Shown here: in pieces, positions 27,856 to 38,185 of the stretch
How positions within the stretch are numbered: position 1 is the stretch's first letter
Layout: the number at the start of each line of letters is the position of its first letter
Source: Komagataeibacter rhaeticus
Lineage (GTDB): Bacteria; Pseudomonadota; Alphaproteobacteria; Acetobacterales; Acetobacteraceae
Direction of reading: 5' to 3'
Assembly (NCBI RefSeq): GCF_003207855.1
Contig: NZ_NKTZ01000002.1
Location: 248,001 to 312,000 of the forward strand
Length of the DNA: 64,000 nt
Notes under the pieces: model-generated
Told to the model about the DNA's origin: nothing
Database searches by the model: none
The model's input: only the letters and a program-made list of their open reading frames with translations
Program-made: the position numbers and the translations under genes

Positions 27856-29211
27856 ATGCCCGAGCAACCGCAGGCCCGGCCCGCGCCCGGCAGATCCATC
27901 TTCCGCAGCCTGTACGGGCAGGTCGTCATCGCGGTGGTGGCGGGGATGGCGCTGGGGCATTTCTGCCCCCATGTGGCGGTCTCCCTCAAACCACTGGGGG
28001 ATGCGTTCATCCGCCTGGTCAAGATGGTGATCCCGCCGGTCATCTTCCTGACCGTGGTGACGGGTATCGCAGGGCTTGGCAATCTGGGGCAGGCGGGCCG
28101 GCTTGCGGGCCGGGCCATGGTGTATTTCCTGACCTTTTCGTCACTGGCGCTGGTAGTGGGCATGGTGGTGGCCAACATCGTGCGCCCCGGCGCGCATATC
28201 CACGCCAGCCCCGCCACGCTGGATGCCCATGCGGTGGCCGCCTACACGGCACGGGCGCAGGCGCATTCCTTCAGTGATTTCCTGCTCAACATCATACCTG
28301 ACACGGTGGTCAGCGCCTTTGTATCGGGTGACATCCTGCAGGTGCTGCTGGTTGCCATCCTGTTCAGCATCAGCCTGTCGCACATGGGGGCGAAGGGGCA
28401 TGCCATCCTTGCGCTGCTCAGACAGCTGACCCAGCTGGTGTTCGGCGTGGTCAGGCTGGTCATGTATGCCGCCCCCATCGGGGCGCTGGGGGCCATGGCG
28501 TTCACCATCGGGCGCTTTGGCGTGGGCGCGGTGCTCAACCTTGCCTTCCTGGTGCTTACATTCTACGCCACCGCCGCCGTGTTCGTGCTGGTCATACTGG
28601 GCGCGGTCGCGCGGTGGAACGGTTTCCGCATCCTGCCGCTGCTGGCCTATCTGCGTGAGGAACTGCTGATCGTGCTGGGCACCAGTTCGTCCGAATCAGC
28701 GCTGCCCAGCCTCATGACCCGGCTGGAGAACGCGGGCTGCGCGCCGTCGGTGGTGGGGCTGGTGGTGCCGATGGGCTATTCCTTCAACCTGGATGGCACC
28801 AACATCTACATGGCGCTGTCCGCCCTGTTCATTGCGCAGGCGACCGATGTGCATCTGGGACTGGGCCAGCAGGTCAGCCTGCTCCTGGTCGCCATGATCA
28901 GTTCCAAGGGGGCTGCGGGCGTGACCGGGGCCGGGTTCGTCACCCTTGCCGCGACCCTGGCCGTGGTGCCCGACGTGCCGGTGGCCGGGATGGGGCTGAT
29001 CCTGGGCATTGACCGCTTCATGTCCGAATGCCGGTCGCTGACCAACATCATCGGCAACGCGGTGGCCACCATCGTGCTGGCCCGGTGGGAAGGCGCGCTG
29101 GATACCGACCGCCTTGCTGCGGCCCTTTCGGGCCGGCTGGATGACGAGCAGGCCCTTACCCCCGTCATTCCCGACGACGGCACGCCCGCCACGCCCCCCA
29201 CGATCCATTAG
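27856..29211 (+). CDS. dctA: Dicarboxylate/amino acid:cation symporter (DctA-like)
   Basis: This 451-residue inner-membrane carrier of the DAACS family imports C4-dicarboxylates such as succinate, fumarate or malate. Signatures are the [11 protein letters not shown] hairpin, the [19 protein letters not shown] transport-core motif, [14 protein letters not shown], and [19 protein letters not shown] start at [14 protein letters not shown], 11 bp after GAGGA, because residues added by the longer frame from 27685 are not carrier-like. An alpha-ketoglutarate-type permease follows after 56 bp, suggesting an organic-acid uptake unit. Exact substrate is inferred. Confidence 0.88.
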   Translation: MPEQPQARPAPGRSIFRSLYGQVVIAVVAGMALGHFCPHVAVSLKPLGDAFIRLVKMVIPPVIFLTVVTGIAGLGNLGQAGRLAGRAMVYFLTFSSLALVVGMVVANIVRPGAHIHASPATLDAHAVAAYTARAQAHSFSDFLLNIIPDTVVSAFVSGDILQVLLVAILFSISLSHMGAKGHAILALLRQLTQLVFGVVRLVMYAAPIGALGAMAFTIGRFGVGAVLNLAFLVLTFYATAAVFVLVILGAVARWNGFRILPLLAYLREELLIVLGTSSSESALPSLMTRLENAGCAPSVVGLVVPMGYSFNLDGTNIYMALSALFIAQATDVHLGLGQQVSLLLVAMISSKGAAGVTGAGFVTLAATLAVVPDVPVAGMGLILGIDRFMSECRSLTNIIGNAVATIVLARWEGALDTDRLAAALSGRLDDEQALTPVIPDDGTPATPPTIH

Positions 29212-29267
29212 GATCGGCCCTTTTTTTCCGCCCTATCCTCCATCCGCGTCCATAGGTTTCCGCCATC

Positions 29268-30593
29268 ATGCCAGTTTTCCAGCCCCGGACCGGGGCCCTT
29301 ACGACCGCGCAGAGAATACGAAGCATTATTGCCGGCTCATCTGGAAATCTGATCGAATATTACGACTGGTATGTCTACGCGGCATTTTCCATGTATTTTG
29401 CCCGTTCGTTCTTCCCGCCCGGCAATGCAACGACGGAACTGCTGCGCAGTGCGGCGGTGTTTGCCATCGGCTTCCTCATGCGGCCGGTGGGCGGCTGGCT
29501 CATGGGGCTCATGGCGGACCGTTACGGGCGGCGGGCGGCGCTGAGCCTGTCCATCATCGCCATGTGCACGGGTTCGCTGGCCATCGCGGTCTGCCCGACC
29601 TATGGGCGCATCGGCCTTGCCGCCCCCAGCGTGCTGCTGTTCGCCCGCCTGCTGCAGGGGCTGAGCCTGGGGGGGGAATACGGGGCGAGTGCCACCTACC
29701 TGTCCGAAATCGCCCCTCCGGCCCGGCGCGGGTTCTATGCCAGCTTCCAGTATGTGACACTGGTCATGGGGCAGCTGCTGGCCCTTGTGGTGCTGCTGGT
29801 GCTGCAGTTCGTGCTGCTTTCCCCCGCCCAGCTCGGGGCATGGGGGTGGCGGGTGCCGTTCGGCATTGGCGCGCTGCTGGCGCTGTCCATCCTGTGGTTC
29901 CGCCGCGGCATGGCGGAAAGCGAGCAGTTCAGTGCCGCCACGCGCGACAAAAACGCCCATGGCGGCCTGCGCGTGCTGCTGCACCACCCGCGTGAGGTAC
30001 TGGGGGTGTGCGGGCTGACGCTGGGCGGTACCGTCGCGTTCTACACGTTCACGATCTACATGCAGAAATACCTGGTCAACACGGCGGGACTGAGCAAGGA
30101 GCAGTCCACACTGGTCTCCACCGCCTCGCTGGCCGTGTTCGCACTGGTGCAGCCCGCCTTTGGCGCGCTGTCCGACCGGATGGGCCGCAGGCGGCTGCTG
30201 CTGTCCTTTGGCGTGATCGGGTGCCTGTGCACGATGCCGCTCATGCAGGCGCTATCGACCGTACACTCCCCGCTCGCGGCCTTCGGGCTGGTCACGGCGG
30301 CACTGCTGGGCATTTCGGGCTATACATCCATCAATGCGGTGGTGAAGGCCGAACTGTTCCCCACCCGCGTGCGCGCGCTGGGGGTGGCGCTGCCCTATGC
30401 GCTGACCGTATCGGTCTTTGGTGGCACGGCGGAATATGTGGCCCTGTGGTTCAAGCAGATCGGGCATGAGGGGCTGTTCTACTGGTACGTGACCGGGTGC
30501 ATCGCCTGTTCGCTGCTGACCGTGCTGTTCGTCCTGCCCGGCCATGACCGTATCACGACGGAAGGCCGCCCCCCGGCACCGGCTACGAAGTAA
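29268..30593 (+). CDS. MFS transporter, metabolite:H+ symporter group (KgtP-like)
   Basis: The 441-residue protein has twelve predicted TM segments and the MHS motifs: NLIEYYDWYVYAAFSMYF at TM1, RPVGGWLMGLMADRYGRR between TM2 and TM3, and RLLQGLSLGGEYGAS in TM4. This pattern is closest to alpha-ketoglutarate permease KgtP, but the same group carries proline, citrate and shikimate. It lies 56 bp after the dicarboxylate carrier. A degenerate palindromic repeat follows its stop, at a junction with a convergent gene. Confidence 0.88.
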   Translation: MPVFQPRTGALTTAQRIRSIIAGSSGNLIEYYDWYVYAAFSMYFARSFFPPGNATTELLRSAAVFAIGFLMRPVGGWLMGLMADRYGRRAALSLSIIAMCTGSLAIAVCPTYGRIGLAAPSVLLFARLLQGLSLGGEYGASATYLSEIAPPARRGFYASFQYVTLVMGQLLALVVLLVLQFVLLSPAQLGAWGWRVPFGIGALLALSILWFRRGMAESEQFSAATRDKNAHGGLRVLLHHPREVLGVCGLTLGGTVAFYTFTIYMQKYLVNTAGLSKEQSTLVSTASLAVFALVQPAFGALSDRMGRRRLLLSFGVIGCLCTMPLMQALSTVHSPLAAFGLVTAALLGISGYTSINAVVKAELFPTRVRALGVALPYALTVSVFGGTAEYVALWFKQIGHEGLFYWYVTGCIACSLLTVLFVLPGHDRITTEGRPPAPATK

Positions 30594-30617
30594 TCTGTCC
30601 ATTCAGACAGATCATTG

Positions 30618-30700
30618 ATAAAAAAGTTTCAGGATATCGCTTTTTTAAAAAGGCGGCATGCCACGAAGCTTTCCACACACGGCTTCAGCAAAAACGCCTT
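30618..30700. repeat. Nested palindromic repeat, copy A (degenerate)
   Basis: An AT-rich element of about 80 bp matches the architecture of copies C and D: AAAAAGTTT left end, a GCTTTTTT..AAAAAGGCGG hairpin, a GAAGCTTT..GGCTTC hairpin, and a right end CAAAAACGCC. Several positions have decayed. It fills the gap between the convergent MFS and AsmA-like genes. Confidence 0.65.
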
Positions 30701-33700
30701 TTAATGGATGTGCATGACATTGCGCAGGAAGCCGGGCAGCAGCATGGCATAGGGGTTCACATGCACCGCCGGGTTGCCCATCGGCCCGGTCACCTGATAG
30801 GTGGCCGATACCACGCCGCCATTCTTTTCGGGACTGAACAGCCAGCCCAGCAGGCCCGGCAGATGCCCCGGTGCCGCATTGACCGCAAAGGCGGGGATGA
30901 TGGTGCCATCCAGGTTGAGCGTCTTCTTCTCCAGGTTCACGTCGCCTGAAACGGTTGCCCCCAGCGAGGCATTGCTGACCAGCCCGTCGGCAATGTGGAT
31001 CGTGCCCTCATCCATCGTGACGGGGGCGGCAAGCTGCTCGATCTGCATGCCCGGCGCATGCGGCGCGCGCAGCCAGCCATAGATCGAGGCATTATTGGCC
31101 AGCCTGACCACGGCGGGCACGTTACGCAGCTTGAACGGCCCCATGGTGACCTTGCCCGTAAAGGGGGCCGACGGCGTGCTGTCATCAAAACTGCCGTTGA
31201 TGTCGGTCACGCCGCCCTGCATCTCGTCGGTCACCTTCATATCCCGCAGCAGGTCGCCCAGGCTTGCCACATGCACGTCCAGCACGCGGCTGCTGACCTG
31301 CGGCGTCAGGTGGGCGGTCGCGGCAACCGGGCCTTCAACCGTCAGCACGCCGCGCGTCAGCCGCGTGCCGTTGGTTTCCAGATGGCTGTGCACGTTGGTC
31401 AGCGTGTCGGTCGGGCCGTAATACAGGGTCTGGGCATCAACATTCAGGTCCCACCGCCGTCCGGGCGGGCTGCTGACGCGGCCGGTGGCCATTTCGGGTA
31501 TGTGATAGCCGCTGCCGCCCTGATGGCCGGCCGCTCTGGCCGCAGCCGCGGGATCGGGCGCGGTCTGGAACGAGACCAGCGGCGAGAGGTCCAGCACCTG
31601 TGCCGCGACATTGACCCCGATGGGGTCCCTTTCGTGCTGGGGCAGCATGACGGAGGCGTTGCCCACCGACCGCCCGACGCGGAACCCGCGCAGGATCAGC
31701 CTGCGCGCCATGCCCGACGCGGTTTCGGCATGGCCATCGATCAGCAGGTCCGGGCCCACGGCACGGATGTTCTCGATCGCCGCGATCTGCCCGTGGTCCA
31801 GTTGCAGTTCGACAGAGGCATTGGCCTCCTGCCCCACCTTCTTGGACCAGATGGGAATGGCCAGCGCCGCGCGGTCCAGGTCCAGGTCGATATCAACCTG
31901 CGCCCTGCCCCCCACATACCGGTCGTAATCCACATTCAGCAGGGCATTGCCGGAGAAATGTTCCCCCATCTCGAAGCCCGCGCGCCGCACCCCTTCGGGG
32001 GTTACATGACCCTGCAGGCTGGCGCTTTCCACCGCATGGACCATTGGCCCGCTGCGGAAATCCATGGTGTAGATCACGCTGGAGGGAATGCCCGCCAGCA
32101 CGCCCGTGCCCTGCAGCAGCAGGCCATTGGTCGTGGCGTCGATGCCAAGATTGCCGTTATCAAGCGGCCTGCCCACCACCACATTGCCCAGATGCACCCC
32201 ATCCAGGTCGGTATGGCTGCGCAGGTCGATCTGGTCCAGCCGCACATGCGCATCAAGCGGCAGGGCAATGTGCAGCGACACATTGGCCCGCCCGGCAGGG
32301 TGGGTGAACGACATGGGATGGCGCGAAAGCACATTGAGCCGTGGCTCGGCCAGAAGGGCCAGCACATCGCGCGCATTGCCCAGCAGGGTGGTGTTGATGT
32401 CGCCCACCTGCACCTTTCGATTCAGGCCGGTAATGAGCATGGAGCCGGGACCGACCTCGATCCGCCCGGTACCGGTGGCATCCACATGCCGGTCCGCCAG
32501 ATCCACAAGCTGGTAGGCATGGCCGAAGCGGATCATGATCTGGTCCGGACCATCGAAAGTAAGATGGGCATCCATGTCATGCAGGGGTGCAATGGGGCGC
32601 AGCCAGTGCAGTTCCATGTCATCGGCATCGATGGTGCCACCCAGCGAGACCAGGTCAAGCCCGCCCCAGCCCGTATGGCTGTCCAGCCCCATGTTGATCT
32701 GGAACTGGCGCACCCGGCCCTGCGGGATGTTCTGCGTGACCCAGCGCCGCGCGCCCTTCATGGCGCGCGGCGGCCAGAAATCCCCCAGCGACGCGAAATC
32801 CAGCGCCTGCGCACGCGCCGCCACGTTCACCTGCGCCGCCTTGGGGTTGAATACGGATGTGGATTTGAGTTCCGCCTTCGCCTCCAGCGTCGGCCCCGTA
32901 TCGTCATCCGCCGCGTGGCCGGGCACGCGCAGGTGCAGCATGAAATTGTTCAGCGTTACATGCAGCGGGCCATCCAGCGGCGCCGTGGCCGGTCCCGCGC
33001 CCAGCGCACCCACCAGGTCGGCACTGCCCTGCCCCACCAGGTACTGCCCCGCCTTGCGCGTGGTGACCTGGCCATTGCCCGCTTCCAGATGCACGCTGAA
33101 ATCACGCGGCATGAGAAAGGGCATGTCCCGCCCGCCATCACGGAAAGACACATGCAGGCTGCCCCCCACCGGCAGGTCCAGGGGGGCGACTTCCTTCTGT
33201 CCCGGCGCAAAGGCCGCGGGGCTGATCGGGTCCAGCCCCACGGTCCAGTCCACCTGTCGCGGGCCGCTATGTTCGCCCGTGCCATGCAGCACCAGCCGTT
33301 CGCCATTGCCCTCCAACCCCAGCCGGACATCACCCGTAATGCCCTTCTGGCCGGAATCGGTTACGATCTTCAGCCGGGCATCGGCCTCGCCCAGCCGCCA
33401 GGTGCGCCCGCTCCTGCGGTCGGTAAAGGTGACATGCGTGTCGGACACGATCGCCTGGCGCAGCCCGTCCAGATCCACCGGCGGCGGTTCCTGCGGCCTG
33501 AGCGAGGGGTAGGGCGTATCCGGCCCCAGATCGAGGCCGAACTTGCCCTCCCGGTTGCGCGCGAAACGCAGCCGCCCGTGCGAGGCCGACAGTTCCAGAA
33601 TGCGCACCCGCCCGTGCGCTAGCGCCGGACTGTCAATGGTGATGCGCCCGCGTCGCAGCGTGTCCGCCATCTCGCCATTGCGGCGGCGGATGGCAACGTC

Positions 33701-34033
33701 CTCCACCCATATCACCAGCGGTGCGCGCAGCCCTTCATGCAGCGCGTTCCAGCCCATGCGTACATGCCCCGCCGACAGGCCGCCGATAATATCCTCATGT
33801 TTCAGCCCGTGCGCCACGGGAATGGGCATGAGCAGCCTGACGGCGGGCGTGATGTCCAGCGGGCCTGCGGAAAGCCGTACCGTCAGCACCAGCAGCAGCA
33901 CGGCGGGCAGCGTGATGCACAGCAGCACCAGCCAGATCACCACCCTGCCCCCCGCCAGTACCGCGCGGCGCACGCGGCTGGGGGCGGGGTGGGGCGGGGT
34001 AGAGGGTTGACCGGCTTCCGTCATGCCGTCCAC
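30701..34033 (-). CDS. AsmA/YhdP-like envelope protein (DUF3971 family)
   Basis: This 1110-residue protein has one N-terminal membrane segment (about 32-54) followed by a very long beta-rich periplasmic region with the AsmA-family organisation. The DUF3971-type segment RRWVTQNIPQGRVRQFQ lies near residue 430, and an AsmA-like C-terminal part ends about residue 1100. Such proteins (YhdP, TamB, AsmA) span the periplasm and are tied to lipid movement to the outer membrane. Function is assigned by family only. It is divergent from glnE across a very short gap. The start could be residue 1 or Met4. Confidence 0.8.
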   Translation of the reverse strand: MDGMTEAGQPSTPPHPAPSRVRRAVLAGGRVVIWLVLLCITLPAVLLLVLTVRLSAGPLDITPAVRLLMPIPVAHGLKHEDIIGGLSAGHVRMGWNALHEGLRAPLVIWVEDVAIRRRNGEMADTLRRGRITIDSPALAHGRVRILELSASHGRLRFARNREGKFGLDLGPDTPYPSLRPQEPPPVDLDGLRQAIVSDTHVTFTDRRSGRTWRLGEADARLKIVTDSGQKGITGDVRLGLEGNGERLVLHGTGEHSGPRQVDWTVGLDPISPAAFAPGQKEVAPLDLPVGGSLHVSFRDGGRDMPFLMPRDFSVHLEAGNGQVTTRKAGQYLVGQGSADLVGALGAGPATAPLDGPLHVTLNNFMLHLRVPGHAADDDTGPTLEAKAELKSTSVFNPKAAQVNVAARAQALDFASLGDFWPPRAMKGARRWVTQNIPQGRVRQFQINMGLDSHTGWGGLDLVSLGGTIDADDMELHWLRPIAPLHDMDAHLTFDGPDQIMIRFGHAYQLVDLADRHVDATGTGRIEVGPGSMLITGLNRKVQVGDINTTLLGNARDVLALLAEPRLNVLSRHPMSFTHPAGRANVSLHIALPLDAHVRLDQIDLRSHTDLDGVHLGNVVVGRPLDNGNLGIDATTNGLLLQGTGVLAGIPSSVIYTMDFRSGPMVHAVESASLQGHVTPEGVRRAGFEMGEHFSGNALLNVDYDRYVGGRAQVDIDLDLDRAALAIPIWSKKVGQEANASVELQLDHGQIAAIENIRAVGPDLLIDGHAETASGMARRLILRGFRVGRSVGNASVMLPQHERDPIGVNVAAQVLDLSPLVSFQTAPDPAAAARAAGHQGGSGYHIPEMATGRVSSPPGRRWDLNVDAQTLYYGPTDTLTNVHSHLETNGTRLTRGVLTVEGPVAATAHLTPQVSSRVLDVHVASLGDLLRDMKVTDEMQGGVTDINGSFDDSTPSAPFTGKVTMGPFKLRNVPAVVRLANNASIYGWLRAPHAPGMQIEQLAAPVTMDEGTIHIADGLVSNASLGATVSGDVNLEKKTLNLDGTIIPAFAVNAAPGHLPGLLGWLFSPEKNGGVVSATYQVTGPMGNPAVHVNPYAMLLPGFLRNVMHIH

Positions 34034-34089
34034 GCTACGCCATCGCGCAGGTCTGCGTGGCTTTCCAGTCTTTTACCGGACCCCTTTCC

Positions 34090-37000
34090 ATGGATCAGCC
34101 CATACCGCCTTCCCCCGTGCTGCACCCGTCGTGGCAGGGATGCACCTGGCCCCTTCCGGCAGATGGACGGGGGGCGGCCATACTGCATGAACATCTGGCG
34201 GCGGCCTGTGCCCGCGCGGGGCTGCCCGATGTCACCACCCTGCCCGGCGCGGCCCCGCTGATCGATGCGCTGGGGGGCAACGCCCCCTATCTGGCGGACC
34301 TGGCGCAGCGTGACATCACAGCGTTCCTTGCCCTGCTGACGGAGGGGGCGGAGTCCTGCACGCGCCGCATCCTGGACGGGCTGGAAGCCCTGCCGCCCGC
34401 CATGCCCCGCGCCCGGATCATGGCAGAGCTGCGCATAGCCAAGCGGCAGGCGGCCCTGGCCATCGCACTGGCCGACATAGGCGGCGCATGGACGCTGGAA
34501 CAGGTGACGCTTGCCCTGAGCGAGCTGGCGGAAAACGCGCTGGGGGCCGCGGTCAGGCATCTGCTGCTGCATGCGCACGAGACGGGACGGCTGCGGCTGC
34601 GCAACCCCGAAAACCCGTGCCGGGGCAGCGGCTTCGTGGTTCTGGCGATGGGGAAGCTGGGCGCGCGGGAACTGAACTACTCCTCGGACATAGACCTGAT
34701 CGTGCTGTACGACCCGGACCGCCACCCCGGTAACGAGGGGCTGCGGCATACCTTTGTGCGCATGACTAGCGATCTTGTCACCCTTATGGAAGCGCGAGAT
34801 GCAAATGGTTACGTTTTCCGCATGGACCTGCGGCTGCGGCCGGACCCATCCGCCACACCGGCCGCCGTATCCTTTCCCGCCGCCATCCAGTACTACGAAA
34901 GCATGGGCCGGACATGGGAACGCGCCGCCATGACCAAGGCCCGCCCCGTGGCGGGTGACATTACGGCGGGGCGCCGTTTCCTCAAAAGCATTCATCCGTT
35001 CGTCTGGCGCCGCCATCTGGATTTCGCGGTAATCGACGACCTGCATGACATGAAGGCCCGCATCGACCGCCATCGTAACGCAGGTCATGCCGATCTGGAC
35101 AGCCTGCCGCCCGAACGCATCCGTGATCCGGCCGCGGCCACGGCATGGCTTCTGGGCCAGAACGTCAAGCTGGGCCAGGGCGGCATACGCGAAGTGGAGT
35201 TCGTGGCCCAGGCGCTGCAGCTTGTCTGGGGCGGCAGGCGGCCCGAACTGCGCGACCCCACCACGCTGGGCGCATTGCGGCGGCTGCGGCGGGCGGGACT
35301 GCTGGAACGTGCCCAGTCCGCAATACTGGCCCGCAATTACCGCATGCTGCGGCAGGCTGAACACCGCCTGCAGATGCGCATGGACCACCAGACCCACAGC
35401 CTGCCCGACACGGTGGACGGATTCGCCCGCTTCGCTACCTTCATGCTGGCAGCGGTGCCGGGGGAACTGGCCAGCGGCATGCTGGCGGTCATGCAGCGCT
35501 CGCGGCGGATATTCGACCAGCAGTTCGCCGAAGGCGGCACCGAGGACCAGACCATCGCCCCCGAGGACGCCGATGCCGCCGACCGCCTGCGCGGACACGG
35601 CTTCGCCGCAGGCGACATCAATGATGCGCTCGTCATCCTCAACCGCTGGGAGGGCAACCGCCTGCGCGCCCTGCGTTCGGACCGCGCGCGCAAGCTGCTG
35701 CGCCGGCTCCTGCCCACCCTCATGGCCGAGATCGGCAGCCGCCAGCAGCCGCTGGCGGTACTGCGCCGCTTTGACGCCCTGCTGGAACGGCAGTGGGCGG
35801 GGGTGCAGTTCCTGTCGCTGCTGGAACGCAACCCAGTCCTGATCCACCGCATCATGACCGTACTCGACTGCGCGCCCTTCCTGGCCGACCATCTGGCGCA
35901 GACCCCTTCCGCGCTGGACGGGCTGCTGGACACGGAGGATGGCCCCGGCGCGCTGGGCACCGCAACCGCGCTGGTGCGGCGGCATGTGGCCGGTGCCGGC
36001 ACGGCCGAGCAGGTGCTGCCGGTGCTGCGCGGGCTGGTCTGCGGGGAAGAGTTCCGCCTGTCCGTCGCCCGTCTTGAACACCGCATGGGCGAGGACCGCG
36101 CCGCCCGTGCGCGCACCGCCATGGCGGACACGGTCATGCGCGGGCTGCTGGCGGTGGTCACGCGCGAACACAGGCGCCGCCATGGCAGCGTGCCCGGCGG
36201 GGCCATGGCGGTCGTGGCGCTGGGCAAGGCGGGATCGCATGAAATGATGCCGTGCTCGGACCTTGACCTCATGCTGGTGTTCGACCACCCCGACGATGCG
36301 GGGGAAAGCGTGGTCCCGGCATCGGTCCCGGCCGATGGCATCCCGCCGCGCCCGCTTTCCGCCGGAACCTATTACGTGCGCCTGGCCCATGCCTTTGTCG
36401 CGGCACTGACCGCGCCGGGGCGGGAAGGACCGCTGTACGAGGTGGACATGCGGCTGCGGCCCTCGGGTTCCAAGGGACCGGTCGCGGTCTCGCTTTCCGC
36501 CTTCCGCCGCTACCATGCGGAATCGGCCTGGACATGGGAACGCATGGCCCTGACCCGCGCCCGCGTGGTGGCAGGCCCGCCCCGGCTTGCGGGGGCACTG
36601 CGCGCGGCAATCGCCCATGCGCTGGATGAGGGGCCCCATGCCACCGCGCAGGCGCGCGCCCGGGTCCTGCATGACGTACGCCACATGCGCGAACGCCTGG
36701 CGCGCGAACGCCCCGCCTCCGGCCCGTGGGACATCAAGCGCCGCCGGGGCGGGCTGATGGATGTGGAATTCGTGGCACAGGGGCTGCAGCTGCTGGCGGC
36801 CGTGCCCGCCACGCGCAGTCCGTCCACGCGCCTGGCACTGCTGCGCATGGCGCGCGCGGGCGAGATGGATGCGCATGATGCCGGCATGCTGCGCCGCGCC
36901 GACCTGTTCTGGCGGACGTTGCAGGGGCTGATCCGCATCATCTGCGGCCGGGACATACCAGAGACCATACCCGCCGCCAGCCTTGAAATCCTGACCGGGG

Positions 37001-37116
37001 AGTTCAATGTGCCCGACGCCGCCGCCCTGCTGCGGCGCATGGACCGGATGGCTGCCGCTGTCACGGCCATATTCGACCGCCTGGTCCCGCCCATTGCCGA
37101 TACGCCCGAACCATAG
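34090..37116 (+). CDS. glnE: Bifunctional glutamine synthetase adenylyltransferase/adenylyl-removing enzyme
   Basis: GlnE adds AMP to, or removes it from, glutamine synthetase in response to nitrogen status through PII. The protein of about 1008 residues has two nucleotidyltransferase domains: the N-terminal removing half with MGKLGARELNYSSDIDLIVL and the C-terminal adding half with LGKAGSHEMMPCSDLDLMLV. I use ATG 34090 (MDQPIPPSP); an in-frame GTG at 34057 is an alternative. The peroxiredoxin gene follows on the same strand. A long opposite-strand ORF across this gene is a codon-bias shadow. Confidence 0.95.
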   Translation: MDQPIPPSPVLHPSWQGCTWPLPADGRGAAILHEHLAAACARAGLPDVTTLPGAAPLIDALGGNAPYLADLAQRDITAFLALLTEGAESCTRRILDGLEALPPAMPRARIMAELRIAKRQAALAIALADIGGAWTLEQVTLALSELAENALGAAVRHLLLHAHETGRLRLRNPENPCRGSGFVVLAMGKLGARELNYSSDIDLIVLYDPDRHPGNEGLRHTFVRMTSDLVTLMEARDANGYVFRMDLRLRPDPSATPAAVSFPAAIQYYESMGRTWERAAMTKARPVAGDITAGRRFLKSIHPFVWRRHLDFAVIDDLHDMKARIDRHRNAGHADLDSLPPERIRDPAAATAWLLGQNVKLGQGGIREVEFVAQALQLVWGGRRPELRDPTTLGALRRLRRAGLLERAQSAILARNYRMLRQAEHRLQMRMDHQTHSLPDTVDGFARFATFMLAAVPGELASGMLAVMQRSRRIFDQQFAEGGTEDQTIAPEDADAADRLRGHGFAAGDINDALVILNRWEGNRLRALRSDRARKLLRRLLPTLMAEIGSRQQPLAVLRRFDALLERQWAGVQFLSLLERNPVLIHRIMTVLDCAPFLADHLAQTPSALDGLLDTEDGPGALGTATALVRRHVAGAGTAEQVLPVLRGLVCGEEFRLSVARLEHRMGEDRAARARTAMADTVMRGLLAVVTREHRRRHGSVPGGAMAVVALGKAGSHEMMPCSDLDLMLVFDHPDDAGESVVPASVPADGIPPRPLSAGTYYVRLAHAFVAALTAPGREGPLYEVDMRLRPSGSKGPVAVSLSAFRRYHAESAWTWERMALTRARVVAGPPRLAGALRAAIAHALDEGPHATAQARARVLHDVRHMRERLARERPASGPWDIKRRRGGLMDVEFVAQGLQLLAAVPATRSPSTRLALLRMARAGEMDAHDAGMLRRADLFWRTLQGLIRIICGRDIPETIPAASLEILTGEFNVPDAAALLRRMDRMAAAVTAIFDRLVPPIADTPEP

Positions 37117-37239
37117 CGCGACAGGCCCGGTTCCCTGATGCACGGAAGCGTTGCATGATCACGCGCCACAACAAACCCCGGCCCCCTGCGCGCGTTGTGG
37201 CAACGCGCGACGCAGGCAGCCAGATCAGCAAGGCAGGTC

Positions 37240-37752
37240 ATGAGCAAGGTTTCTCCCCCCTTTCCCGAACCCGGCAGCGCGGTTCCCGATTTCGACATGG
37301 CCGCGAGCGGTGGCCGCAGGGTCAGCCTGGGCAGCCTGCGCGGGCAGCCCTTCGTGCTGTATTTCTACCCCAAGGCCAGTACATCGGGCTGCACGAAGGA
37401 AGCGTGCGAATTCGAGGCCGCACTGGCCGACCTGCAGAAGGAGGGCATCAGCGTAATCGGGGTATCGCGTGACGGGATGCCCGCGCTGGAAAAATTCGCG
37501 GCCGATCACGGCCTGACCTTCCCCCTCGCCTCCGACGGCGATGGCCATGTGACCGAAGCCTATGGCGTATGGGTGGAAAAATCGATGTACGGCCGCAAAT
37601 ACATGGGGATCGAGCGCGCGACCTTCCTGGTCGATGCCACCGGACACCTGCTCCAGGCCTGGCGCAAGGTCAAGGTGACGAACCACGTCGCCGCCGTGCG
37701 CAAGGCCATTGCGACCCTGCTGCTACAGGCGGGAACGGGTCATCAGGCGTAA
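37240..37752 (+). CDS. bcp: Thioredoxin-dependent thiol peroxidase (peroxiredoxin, Bcp-type)
   Basis: This 170-residue cytosolic peroxiredoxin reduces peroxides using a thiol pair. Peroxidatic Cys51 and resolving Cys56 lie five residues apart (STSGCTKEACEF), the Bcp/PrxQ arrangement, after the FYPKA motif. The start MSKVSPPFPEPG at 37240 was chosen over a frame from 37195 because the added residues are not conserved. It lies 123 bp after glnE. Its stop codon directly abuts the stop of the convergent small-protein gene, with no base between. Confidence 0.92.
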   Translation: MSKVSPPFPEPGSAVPDFDMAASGGRRVSLGSLRGQPFVLYFYPKASTSGCTKEACEFEAALADLQKEGISVIGVSRDGMPALEKFAADHGLTFPLASDGDGHVTEAYGVWVEKSMYGRKYMGIERATFLVDATGHLLQAWRKVKVTNHVAAVRKAIATLLLQAGTGHQA

Positions 37753-38058
37753 TCAGTAATACGGGCGCACCGGGCCGCCCCCATAGGGGCCGTAGGCCAT
37801 GACCGGCGGCGGGGGCGGGGGCGGCCCGTAATAGACCACCGGCGGCGCGGGACGGTAATAGACCGGCGGCGGCGGGGGTGGCGGCCCGTAGGCATCCATC
37901 ATGGCACCGCCGACAACCCCGCCCACGATGCCGCCCACCAGGCCCCCCACAAACGCATCACCCGGGCCACCGCGCCCATGGGCATGGGCCTGTGGCACGG
38001 CCCCGGCCACCCCGGCGAGAACCACAAGACCCGCTGCGATGCTTCGTATGTTTTTCAT
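37753..38058 (-). CDS. Small exported glycine-zipper/proline-rich protein
   Basis: The 101-residue protein has a signal peptide with probable cleavage after AHA (about residue 26), a GG-repeat stretch AFVGGLVGGIVGGVVGGAM that resembles a glycine zipper, and a tail rich in Pro, Tyr and Gly (two runs of seven prolines). Such proteins are often envelope-associated, but no function is known to me. It is convergent with the peroxiredoxin gene, and the two stop codons touch. Confidence 0.7.
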   Translation of the reverse strand: MKNIRSIAAGLVVLAGVAGAVPQAHAHGRGGPGDAFVGGLVGGIVGGVVGGAMMDAYGPPPPPPPVYYRPAPPVVYYGPPPPPPPVMAYGPYGGGPVRPYY

Positions 38059-38185
38059 AACCCTGTCTGCGCTCCTGTATCGCTCAGGCGGGAGAAGCCG
38101 CCCCGCCGGACTCCCTTAAACAGGAACGCAGTGGCGATTTACGGGCAGGTTGCGCCCTTTTCGTGCCACAAAGCGGACCGGGCCG

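Noticed and set aside
34021-37143. 1040-codon minus-strand ORF
   Set aside because: It is antisense to the whole of glnE, which has two clear catalytic motifs. The shadow is Gly/His/Gln/Arg-rich without motifs.
37869-37899. Possible tandem repeat in the exported Gly/Pro-rich gene
   Set aside because: The periodic GGC/GGG bases encode poly-Pro and Gly-zipper residues inside a plausible signal-bearing ORF; not a separate repeat.
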